NCBI GenBank assembly: GCA_020740775.1 | Contig: JAHEWK010000012.1 | Span: 744,001 to 808,000 of the forward strand | Length of the DNA stretch: 64,000 bases | Origin: Ilyonectria destructans | Taxonomy: Eukaryota > Ascomycota > Sordariomycetes > Hypocreales > Nectriaceae | Direction of reading: 5' to 3' | Shown here: one piece after another, positions 22,124-32,122 of the stretch | Layout of the letters: each line of letters begins with the position of its first letter | How positions within the stretch are numbered: position 1 is the stretch's first letter | The notes under the pieces: generated by a model | The model's database searches: none | Told to the model about the DNA's origin: nothing | The model's input: only the letters and a program-made list of their open reading frames with translations | Position numbers and translations under genes: made by a program

Positions 22124-25100
22124 ATGTCGCTGAATGGGTTGGACGATCCCAAGGTCCAGGAAGCCCACGGGGCCGCCGCCGCCGAACCCGGAGGATGGTA
22201 TGATGCTCTTGCTCACCCCGATGCCCAGTGCCCGTTCGTTTTTGCTAAGCTGTGCGCGTTTATTGAAATAGGTTCCTCCTGAAGTACGCCAGTCGCGATG
22301 AGATCGAGTTGCTGGGCCGTGGCTCCGGCGGCATCGTCGAAGTGCGCACCAAAATCGCCGAGTACGAGGAGACCAGCCCCCTCTACGGCTTTCTGAGGTA
22401 TCGGAGGAGAAATGTCTTGATCAAGTACCTGCCCGAGGACTGCTCGCGTCTAATTCAAGGTGCGTATCTGCGACTATGCTTTCACCCCTTATCGATCTCG
22501 GACCAAACTGACCAATCTCGTCTTTTCTAGCTCGTGTGGCCGTCCACTTCAATGCCGTCTGCGAGCGATTCTCCCCATACGACACCACTTTCGACATCAC
22601 CACAGCCAAGGAACTGAAGGATACCAAGCTGTCCGCTGCCTGCTCACTGCACGCCGCCTCGGGTTCCAACTCGTCCGCTACGAGCTCAATACGTCGCAGG
22701 CGCTTAGTCGAAATTGCCGAGGAGGAAGAGGAAGAACAGCAGCAACGGGCAAGCAAACGCCAATCCCTTAAACAGGATGGTGATGAGGATGGACCTCCGC
22801 AGACGCCTCACTCGGACAATGGGCCCGCGGACCCTGTAACTCTCAACTCGGAACTCGCCTCATCCCCCGAGGAAAGGAAATTCTCGGCTTCTTCCACCTC
22901 TGAGGTGCCCAACTTCGTTGGCGTCGACGAAACCCCTGGTTCCGAAGACCTTTCTGGCGAAGGCGCTCCGCGAATGTCGTCCCAGTCCGGCCGACCCGAC
23001 TATTCCAACTACAACCCCTACAGTTACGGGAAGCCGAAAGTGAAACTTGCGCCGCGCCCCTCGTTGGAGGTGGGCGGCAGACCTCGCACAGCTGGAAGCT
23101 TCCGACCCGTCTCCCAGATGCCCGCCGGCTTCAAGTTGTTCGGCAAGGGCTCCAAGAAAGGCAGGAAGGACGACGGCACCACCTCAACCGAAGAAGAGCT
23201 CGCCGAGAGTGGTGTTGCCGCCAATGCCCTCTCTATCCCCGAAGAGGACAACCTCGCGCAACCCGACGACGTTGCGCGACCGACTACGAGCTCGGGCGTG
23301 TCTATGGCCCCATCCGTTGTGCCCGCGCCACCGGCGAAGTCGGTCATATCACCAGAGAAGGCCAGACTGATGAAGGCCATGAAGCTTCGCGAGAAGAAGA
23401 AGAAGAAGAACCTGACCATCAACCCTTTGGATGCACCAGGACCTGAAATCGACTCGCCTGCGCTTAGCGTGTATACTCTGGGTGACAAGTCCGTGGAGGA
23501 TGAGGAGTTGGAGACCCAGCCATCGATAATCAACGAGGATTTGGCAATTGGCCTCGATGCTTCTTCGTCGTCCATGAACACGGACCAGGCCTCCGAGCTT
23601 ACCCAGTCTGATTCACACCCCGCCAGTCCCGTTATCGCCTCTTCAGAACCCGACCATTCCACAAAGGCATCTTCACTATCAGAGTCTACAGATGAAACCG
23701 TCCAGGCTAAGAGTGATGACATGCCCGATGATGAGGATGAGCTGGACATCTCTAAGCCTGTAGAAGAGTTTGAGAAGCAGAGCACTCCCGAGGCTGTCGG
23801 GGCCCCTGCAGCGGACACGACTATTGAGCAGACCGTTACAGAGGAGTCAATTCCCGCAGAAGCAGTGGAGACTCCTACAAGTGCCGAGCCTGAGGCGGCG
23901 CCCCAAACAGATTCTCAATCTATAAAGGACGGGCCGGAGGAAAAGCCCGAGGGGATAGTTCCTGCGCCAATTGGTGAGACAGACAGCATTCCGGCAACGT
24001 CAACATTCCCATTATTGAGCAGCAACGGACCCGAAACAGACCAAATTCCAGACGCGACAGAGACGAAGGAGGGGGAAGACGCGAACACGATCACAGTAAA
24101 TAATGGCGAGGACCCCTCTCCCAAGGCGATCCCCGCGTTGCAGATCCCCAAGTCCAAGTTCTCTTCCCAGAATCTACGTTCCGAGGCTCAGAGCCCTTCA
24201 GTCCCTACCATCAACTCGCCCGACGAAAGAAGTATTCTGGAGGAGAGCCCCGCCATCACTGCCAACGACGAAGACGCCAACGCAGATACCACGACGGAAT
24301 CCAGACCGAAGCGAAAGTTCTTTGTTGAGCCGATCCGAACAGACTTAACCCGCCCAGAGTCGCAAGTGGAAGTACACCTGTCCGACGACGAGTTGGATGA
24401 GCTGCAAAGCGCAACTTTCCAAGACGCAAGACCGATGCTCGTTTCAAAGAGCCCCGTCACACCGGTGTTCCCAAGCCCAACTAAGGGAGGGCCTTCACCG
24501 CACACCGTCCGGACGGTGTCGAACCCTGTTCGGGGAACCTTCCTCACACCTGGTGATGTTAGCCAGAGCTCTGCGCGGTCCGTTAGCTCAGGCGGCGCTG
24601 CGCTCCTGCATAAGGTCGCCCAGCAGCCGGTAGGCCCCAACCTCTCCAAGAGGTCCAACGTGGGATCAAGCATTTCTCAGCGCATCAAGGCTTTGGAGAA
24701 GCTGTCCGCTACCTCGGGCAAAGAAGTTGCACCCCCTCGAGGCGTGAGCCGGGAGCGTCCGTCTTCGACCTTCTTTTCCGTCAAGAAGGGCAGGGAGGCA
24801 TCGAGATCGCCATCACTGGCTGATAGAACCAACTCGTTCTCCCGCCCAGCTGTCCGAACGCCGCCCTCGAGATCCGGCTCCAGGGATGAGTCTCCTGAGA
24901 CAACCCGGCGGCCGCGACGCGACCGTTCTGCCTCCGTGGCGAGCAGACTGTCTATGTTTGAGGCCCCAAGTGATGGAAACTCAGCCCCGCACTCGCCCGG
25001 TAGCACCCCTCGTGGTCGCCCAGAGTCTATCTCAGTCACGGCCAAGATTGTTCGGGATCCGAATGCGGCGAGGTCGTTCGAGCCCCCGAAGGACCTCTCC

Positions 25101-26056
25101 GAGTTCAGCCATCTCGAACTCAAGCAGTCGCCCCTGATGGTCGACCACCACAAGGCTGCGCCAGGATGGACACCGACGACTCTGGAACACAAGGACACTA
25201 TCCAGGAGCGCCGCATGTCTAAAGAGTCACGGGCCAGCCAGGACACCAAGTCGCGGCGGTCCTCGCTTACCGTCGTCAAGGACTTTATTAAGGAGCGCCG
25301 CAAGTCGGTGACGTCCATCACATCGGATGCCTTTAGTGGCTCGCGATCTCCCACGCGACCGCCGTCGACTCACCAAAACAGTACCTCCTTCACCCAGCGC
25401 CTCTCCATCAGCAGCCGCCGATCGTCCTTTAACCGAGACCGTGAGAGCGTGTTGTCCCCCACTCCCACGGAGGGCTCTGGATCTGGTGACGATTCCAAGT
25501 CTAATAGCGATAAGAAGAAGTCGCGTGCCGGCCGCTTCATGCGTCGCCTCTCTTCGCTCTCCGGCTCCCGGGGTAAGATTTCGATGCCCCCGGGCATCTC
25601 GGCCACTGTGGCCGAGGAGGACCTGGAGCCCATCCGACCCGCGACCACCGGCTCGCCGTCCATCGCCTCGTACATGGGCGATGTCAACGTCCAGTTCCCC
25701 GACAACCTGCTCTGGAAGCGACGCAACCTTTGCCTCGACACCCAGGGCTACCTCATCTTTAGCGCCCTCCCTGGCCAGAGCGGCCGTGCCGCCCAGGGCA
25801 CCAAGCGCTACCACATGAGCGAGTTCCGCCAGCCGTACATCCCCGATGTCGATGCCCAGGAGCTGCCCAACAGCGTCGTTCTCGACTTCATGGAGGGCAG
25901 TGGGCTTCAGGTCGCGTGTGAGGACCGGTCGGGCCAGACAACCGTTCTGCAGAGTGAGTAGTAGACCACATTTCCTGTGAATAACAGATAACTAACGTGT
26001 GTTGTGTAGCCGTGCAAGATGCTCACCGCAAGTATGCCACGAGCTTCGGGCAGTAA
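22124..26056 (+). CDS. ADF-H domain and PH domain protein, 1,243 aa
   Basis: Four exons are read: 22124-22197, 22272-22459, 22531-25953 and 26010-26056. The N-terminal 115 residues resemble an actin-depolymerising-factor homology fold of the coactosin/drebrin type: DPKVQEAHG at the start, WFLLKYASRDEIELLGRGSG, then YGFLRYRRRNVLIKYLPEDC and ARVAVHFNAVCERF. The middle (about residues 120-1110) is a very long disordered region rich in Ser, Pro, Glu and Asp, with a short Lys run (REKKKKKNLTINPLD) and many SR/RRSS sites. The last 120 residues look like a PH domain: LLWKRRNLCLDTQGYLIFSA, YHMSEFRQPYIPDVDAQELP, then a C-terminal helix VQDAHRKYATSFG completed by the 47-bp last exon. Homologues are often labelled as GPI-anchored cell surface glycoproteins, but no signal peptide or GPI site is visible here. 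A cortical actin adaptor role is my inference. Confidence 0.85.
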
Positions 26057-27233
26057 AGCGTGCTTTAGAGCTCATCCTCAACCACCTATTTCAGCAACTA
26101 TTACCACAGAGTCCAATAAACTCTGCCGTGGTCATTCTTGAGACATGGCCCGCCCAGGAAACAATCTACAATGACGGCTAGAATCCTTTGTCATTTTCGA
26201 TATGGTAGAAGCAGTTATCCTTCTCCTCGTCCACTCGACTTGTCGACTCTTGTATACACCCAGCGTTAATGCCTTACGACATCGCCCCTTCTTGCTTTCG
26301 CCTCTACGCCGGCTTTGCGGGATGCTTAAGGACGTGTGTTTCTCCACCCCGTCCTTCAAGCTGTACAGGAGGATATTGACGAACACCCTGCCAGCCTACC
26401 ACGGGAGACCACTTTACTCTTCCCCTATTCTCTTTGCAACCTACTAAAATACGCGCCGACGACGCTCTTCCCTACCATTTTATCTCTTTTCTCGCCACCT
26501 CATTCCACCAACACAAAACACACCATTTTGTTTCTCTTTTCTCTACATGATACCACACCATTATTCACACATCTACCCGCCGTCTTGGCCCACTCATTGA
26601 AGCAAAAACTGTCTTCCAAATTTTATTAAACCCAAAATCTCATATTTGTTATCCCTTTCTTTTCCTGTGATATTATAATTTATTCCTGGCTCTTTTTTTC
26701 TCTCATCTCACAGCGTGCAAAAGATGAGCGGGTTAGCGTGGTATGGCAAATGGCTTGGTAGGAAGGGTGGCGGATGTTGGATACTTTTTGCGCCTGATTT
26801 TTGTCCCCATAGTTTGCGCTGGTTGTTGGGCTTTGTAAACCAAGAGCGAGGGGAAGGATGAAGAGTAGAGTAGTGAAGAGAAGGTGAAAATAGGATCTGT
26901 TGAGGACTGAAATTGTAAGATGCCGTGATTTGATGTGATTTGATGAGTGCTGGGAAGGCATCTGGGCGTAGTGTCGTTTTTACCTCGTAAAACAGAATAG
27001 GCATGACATGGTTTATGAGTTCAGGATGTCCTAACGCCCTGTTCGAAGTGACCTTGATGATTCCCGTTTTTTATTTTGCCGATTGCTTCCTTTAATGTCT
27101 CTAGGTGCACCTACTTCGAGGTTTTGTGGTAAAATTATCAACTTGGAGTTGGAGCTTAGAATGTGTTCCGTCTGTCTATAACTGATGTCTTTGATTGATC
27201 TTACCGGGCTAAGGGACAAGAAATCACTTGTAG
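26057..27233. other. AT-rich spacer with T/C-rich low complexity
   Basis: The 3' flank of the ADF-H/PH gene runs into a T/C-rich stretch (about 26,400-26,700) and then AT-rich DNA up to the decayed ankyrin tail. No coding frame is supported. Confidence 0.5.
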
Positions 27234-27638
27234 CTATGCTCCCATACCTTGATTCCGTTCAGGTCTCGCTCCATGATCTACTGACAGTTTCCCAATTTCG
27301 TTGCTCCCTTCCCCCATGACTATCTGATGAGCGGTTGAGCCGCTGACCTTGTCGTTAATATCAGCTCCATTCTCTAACAGGAAGTGGAAGATGATCTCAC
27401 TGCCTGTTTTGATTGCACGCTCTGGAGCGATTCTCCGATCCTCCATTGTAGGATTATCACCTGCGCAACTGTCGAAAGTAGCCGTAAGGTTGCGGCGTTG
27501 CCCAACCTAGCGGCTGGTGTAAGAAACATTACATCTCCAAACCAGTTGTTTTTATGAGCGGCACTCTCAAGTAATAGACGTACGGCTGCCTTTGCTTCTT
27601 CTTACTGTAGCTCTAAGATAAATCCTTTCAAGGAGGGT
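27234..27638 (-). pseudogene. Decayed ankyrin-repeat tail downstream of the NACHT gene
   Basis: Directly beyond the stop of the NACHT-ankyrin gene, ankyrin-like text continues in broken frames. One frame (about 27,603-27,480) reads EEAKAAVRLLLESAAHKNN and TPAARLGNAATLRLL; another frame (about 27,410-27,270) reads IIFHFLLENGADINDKVSGS. These match the consensus of the intact repeats (EAVVRLLLENGADVN, TPLxAAA) but are separated by stops and a frame change. This looks like the eroded 3' end of a formerly longer repeat array. Confidence 0.6.
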
Positions 27639-30429
27639 CTAAGGTACATTGGCGCCATTCTCTATTAGTAGACATATAACTGCTTCGTTGCCTTCTTCAA
27701 TTGCAGCTATAAGAGGTGTATAAAACATGCCTCTAGGGTTAACATCAGCGCCGTTATCCAATAGTAGACGTATGACTGCTTCATTGCCTCCTCTTGCTGC
27801 AGCTGTAAGAGGTAAAGACAGCGATCCTCCGAGAATACCTTCCTTCTCAGATAGCAGATGTATGACTGATTTATTGCCTCTTATTGCTGCAACTGTAAAA
27901 TTTCCCCAGAGGATTGGAGTATCGGTATCGACTCGGTTTTCTAATGGCAGATGTATGGCTGCTCCATTGCTTCCGTCTGATGCCGTTGTATGAGGCGAAG
28001 ACCCCATTCCTCCAGAGTTAACATCGGCACCCTTCTCCAATAGAAGACGTACGACTGCTTCATTGCCTCTTTCCGCGGCAGCCGTAAGAGGCGAATGCCA
28101 CATTCCTCCAGGGTTAACGTCAGCACCCTTTTTTAATAGCATACGAACGACGGCCTCGCTGCCCGCGCCTGCTGCATGCGCAAGCGGTGTCTCCGATCGT
28201 TCACTTTGGCTGTTAACATCGACGCCATTCTCGAGCAGCAGACGTACAACTGCCTCGCTGCTCGCTCTTGCTGCTGCAGAAAGAGACTCTCCGAGAATTC
28301 CGTTAGGGTTGTTGGCTAGAAGGGTTGGATTGCTGGAAATGAGATCAGACACTACCGCTTCAAGCCCAAGTAGAGACGCCTGGTAAAGAGCAGATTCGTT
28401 GTCCTCTATTTCAATTCCGCATGGGAATTCACGGATGCCAGCTCGTTTGATCCAGTTTCTGTATGCGCCGTTCTTCTCTCGAAATAGCCTTTTTGCAAGC
28501 TCAGGGAGATGTATTGTCTTGTAATTGTCGTCGTAATGCCGGTGCCAGTATTTCGCAGCATACCCCGTAAGCGGATATTTTGCGTGGTCACCAACATACA
28601 ACCCCGGTTCCAGCAAATATGCCAGGCAGAGACTCGCAATTTCCGCATTGGCTTTCTCTGTTTCTACGTGGAACATTGCCACTCTCTGTTGGCGTATTCT
28701 CTCGGACACTAAATATTTTTGGACCGAAAAGTGGGCGATTCGCACGGTCGAGGGCTTTTGGCCGTCAGGGTGCACATCCACCTCAATGAAACCGGGGCAG
28801 ACTTGGTGGATGTCGTCTTGGTCATGTAGTCTTCGTTTCGTGTTGAGCCTGGGGCAGTCTTCCAAATCCACAGCCATTCCCTCTATAACTTCGGCAACTG
28901 TCAGCGGTCTCTTGGCGCAGCACAGAAACGTCAATGCCCGCCGAGCGTACTCAGCAGAACCCTCGTCGATATTCAAGAGCATTCGCTCATATGTTTCATC
29001 AAGTGACCGCGGTAGAGAAGCTAGCAAATCTTCAAGGTGAGCTTCGCTGCGAGGACAGTTCTCAAGCGAAGTAAACTGGCATTCAACCCACCGAAAGCTA
29101 ATGTCTTTAGTCAATAGATGTTTGTAATAAGGACAAAAAGAAAACTCACACGCCACCGGCACGATCAGTTAGCGTTTGCTCAATGCGGTTATGGAAGTTC
29201 TTCCACTTTTGAAGTCTTCTTGTGTTTCTGAGATGGCTGAAGACAAAAACTGAGATATCTCGGCCAACATCACTGTTTCGCAATGATAGATCCTCAGATT
29301 TTGTAGGCTGGAACTCGTCACGGATATCAATCTCATCGCGGCTCGTGACAAGGAGATGAAGCCCTGGTTCGGACCACTCACGGATATCGGTCAAGGATTG
29401 CAACACATCTTTTCTGTGTTTGTCGCGAGGACTTTCATCTAGTGCATCCAACAGTATGTAAACATGGTGGAAAGCCCGAATGAGTTGGTGTAGAATATCC
29501 AGGAGCGCAAAGTCCGAGGGAAATCCATTAGCGCAAGTGTCGTACAGTTGAGAAAGAAGTTCATGGTCGTTGCTGAGCTGGGCAGATAACTGTAAGACCA
29601 GCGCACGAAGCATCCCAGATGTATTTTGCTTGCTCTTGGTATTGAAGGTAAAGAAGAAGAATGCGATTCCGATGCATGGGTTGGACCTTTGATAGCGGAA
29701 GGTGTGCTGGATAGCAGTTGAACACAGTACTGACTTGCCGCACCCGGCGAAACCATTGAGCCAAAGAAAGGAATTGCTTCTTGACAACCAAGCGGTGAAG
29801 TGGGGACCCTTGACAAACCACAATCCGGTGCCAGGGTGTTTCTTCTTGCTGGTTTCATTGTAGTCAATGGTGGCATCAGGGGCCTTCAGCCAGGAAATAA
29901 TCCTCCCTGATATTTGGCTGGCCTTGACTAATCCCAGCAATTCCTTCATCTCCTCGATACCATCATGCATATCTATGACACTATTTTGCTGCAGAATCTG
30001 CAATGCCAAGCCCAAGGTCGCGCATAGTTCGTCAATATCCTCATCGAGCTTTTGCAAAGTGCTCTGTCGGAACGGGTAGGCCAACCGGCGACCAGTCGTC
30101 TTTACTGCAACTCCGAGGCCACTGGGAGAGCGTCCCTTGAACTTGGCCGTTTCCTCTCTAAGCTCGAGGATGATCTCTTTGCAGTTTTGTACCAACTCTT
30201 CAACCTTATTGAGCAACTCTTGCTCGTCGGCTCGGAATTTGCGTTCGGCGGACTGTTCTTGAAGGAAATCCAACACGGTGAGCAGAGCGCTGAGTTTCTT
30301 GGTTGTGTGGGCAATATTCGATTCGCGAAATTTATAGGCCTCGTAGTAGTCCATAAGGCCTTTGGTGACTTCGAGCCCCAGCGAAATGAGGCCTGCCACA
30401 CTTGCTGCCACAGACAGTCCGTCAGCCAT
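27639..30429 (-). CDS. NACHT-ankyrin NLR-like receptor
   Basis: This is a fungal STAND/NLR-like protein of the kind linked to heterokaryon incompatibility and self/non-self recognition. Two exons are read: 30429-29150 and 29097-27639, with a 52-bp intron (GTGAGT...TAG) joining GG and VFRWVECQ, giving 912 aa. The start MADGLSVAASVAGLISLGLE is typical of the fungal N-terminal effector-like domain in such proteins (Helo-like/PigL_N style). The NACHT domain follows: TGLWFVKG leader, Walker A GFAGCGKS (residues 226-233), Walker B YILLDALDE and the LLVTSRDE sensor. A winged-helix-like region contains RRALTFLCCAKRPLTVAEV and AHFSVQKYL. Ankyrin repeats fill the C-terminal third (about residues 630-912). 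Some repeats are very alike (EAVVRLLLENG, EAVVRMLLKKG, EAVVRLLLEKG), others are worn. The ligand is unknown. Confidence 0.88.
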
Positions 30430-31389
30430 GGTTTGACGAGTAGAAAATGCAGAGTTGATGGGTGACTCTAGGTAGATTGGGATTAGAAAGTTGGCGGCGT
30501 GGCATGATGAAAAAGACGCAAGGCCAGCAACGACCATAGCCTCGTTTTGCTGCCGGATATTCTGGGCACCTCCACTCAGCCTCATTCCCCTCTTTGCCCA
30601 ATGAACGCTTAATGGCGGCCTAGAATAGTTGTCTCACGAAAAGGATTGGTTATTTACTTCGCCCTCATGTGCCCTGGCCTAGTGCCTAACACCCGTGCGA
30701 CTTGAACCCAAAGAACTCTGCATATTTCTACCCATAAGTCGCCTGTCACGTCGAATCAGATGCAGGTCAGACAAGAGTATCGCTCAGGTTAATTTCCGTT
30801 CGACTTCTCTCGTCTGGCAACATCTTATTCGTAAGAATTTGGTTTCCTATTAATGCCCCTCATCTGTAACCATCGACTTCAAGATGGTTTTCCTGTATGT
30901 GATATCATTATTGAGGTATTGGGAAAGGTAACCAGTTGGACTAGAAACTTTAGTCTGTTTGAGTAACTGTTGACCTTTGAATGGACCGGGTATATGGTCT
31001 GTATTGTTGATACTATTGTTGGTTTTTTCTTTTTTTACTGTTGAGCTTCTAGTCCCCCCTCTGGGTATGTGTGTACTAGGGCACCCTAACCTCTTGGTAT
31101 GTGATATCATGGAGAAATTACAGCCTCTGGAGCCTCTACTTTATTTTAGGTGCCGTACGATTAGTCCAAATGCTGCGTACTCTAAACACACCGCTAAGAA
31201 GCTGAGTTCCAAGAGCGACAACCCTATGACCCTAACTTGCAACACAAAATAAATGCACAAGAAAATGTTATGCTCATGTACACATTGGTTTAGTTTGACG
31301 ACTCAATTGGGATATGTTTTATGAGAAATGGATACTCTGAGTGCTCAAATAATACAGTTGAGGGAATACAAAAACCAGCATGGTACAGT
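30430..31389. other. Spacer upstream of the NACHT gene
   Basis: No gene is supported. It contains the promoter of the NACHT gene, AT-rich DNA from about 30,840, and a 14-bp direct repeat (30,895-30,908 and 31,097-31,110). Confidence 0.45.
30895..31110. repeat. 14-bp direct repeat pair around a T-rich segment
   Basis: The sequence GTATGTGATATCAT occurs at 30,895-30,908 and again at 31,097-31,110. The 188 bp in between include T-rich DNA. This could be a remnant of an insertion or chance; no element ends or coding text are visible. Confidence 0.35.
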
Positions 31390-32122
31390 ATTTAACAGTA
31401 TTGCGAGTCTCCTACACGCCGACTACACCTTAGGTTTCTCCTCCATATCATTGAAGAAGTGGATTTGGAAGATCAATATTCTCACCTCCACCATACATTG
31501 AATGTGACACCCCACACCCCGCACGCAGTTAACGTTCCGGCTTGACTTGTTTTAATGACAAGCGACTCGACCTCCGTGTGGGATATGCCTCCACCTTGCC
31601 AGAGCACCGCATTTGCCGCCCATACTCTTAAGTTCCGTGTAGTATATGGATAAGGCCTGCGAATGGTTGTGATTAACAGTTCGGCAGGGACGTTGGAACG
31701 CCCATGGCATATCCGTGCTCAACTCGCTCACATCAACGCACTTTGGGGCTATCTACCAGTAATATCTGAAGGTTGTTGGTTCCATTCTCGGTCGTCTTGT
31801 GGTGGAACTATATCTTGAGGCTCAACTATTCTGCTATCATGGAGCTCGTCAACGAACGTCCCTTTTAGACAATGGATGGCAGCTTACCGACCTCCTCAGG
31901 CCCACCAAGCTAGAAGCCCTCCACTCGCTGAGAAGAGTCTCACACTTGATCATCGTCCCTCCACTCTCCGCGATGCCGCGCGAGCAGCTGTGGTGGTGGG
32001 GTCTTGCGGAGTTCAACGGCGTAGTCAAGACGGCGTATGCGGCACTGGGGCCGGAGGGTGGGGAGCGGCCGACGATGGGTTGGGGGAGGGTGAGGATGGA
32101 GTATTTTGAGGGAGAGGTCTGA
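31390..32122 (+). pseudogene. Relic of an unidentified protein gene with nonsense codons and a frame change
   Basis: A long protein-like frame begins near 31,396 and runs in one phase as FLLHIIEEVDLEDQYSHL ... SDSTSVWDMPPPCQS ... ERPWHIRAQLAHINALWGYL, broken by TGA at 31,543-31,545 and TAA at 31,651-31,653. Near 31,760 protein-like text moves to another phase (LKVVGSILGRLVVELYLEAQ), which then runs open to the stop at 32,120-32,122 as RVSHLIIVPPLSAMPREQLW and GWGRVRMEYFEGEV. Both stops could arise from single C-to-T changes in CGA or CAA codons. I do not recognise the family. An intact gene with introns skipping the stops is a weaker alternative, since I found no set of splice sites joining all pieces in frame. 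Confidence 0.5.

Noticed and set aside
23024..23818. 264-codon minus-strand frame inside the ADF-H/PH gene
   Set aside because: It is the antisense shadow of the Ser/Glu/Asp-rich coding exon.
27596..27641. An intron bridging the stop of the NACHT gene to the downstream ankyrin text
   Set aside because: A GTACCT donor and CTACAG acceptor exist, but joining them creates a TAA at once.
30690..30770. tRNA-like B-box text on the minus strand
   Set aside because: GGTTCAAGTC resembles a B box, but the flanking bases do not form a T stem or an acceptor stem.
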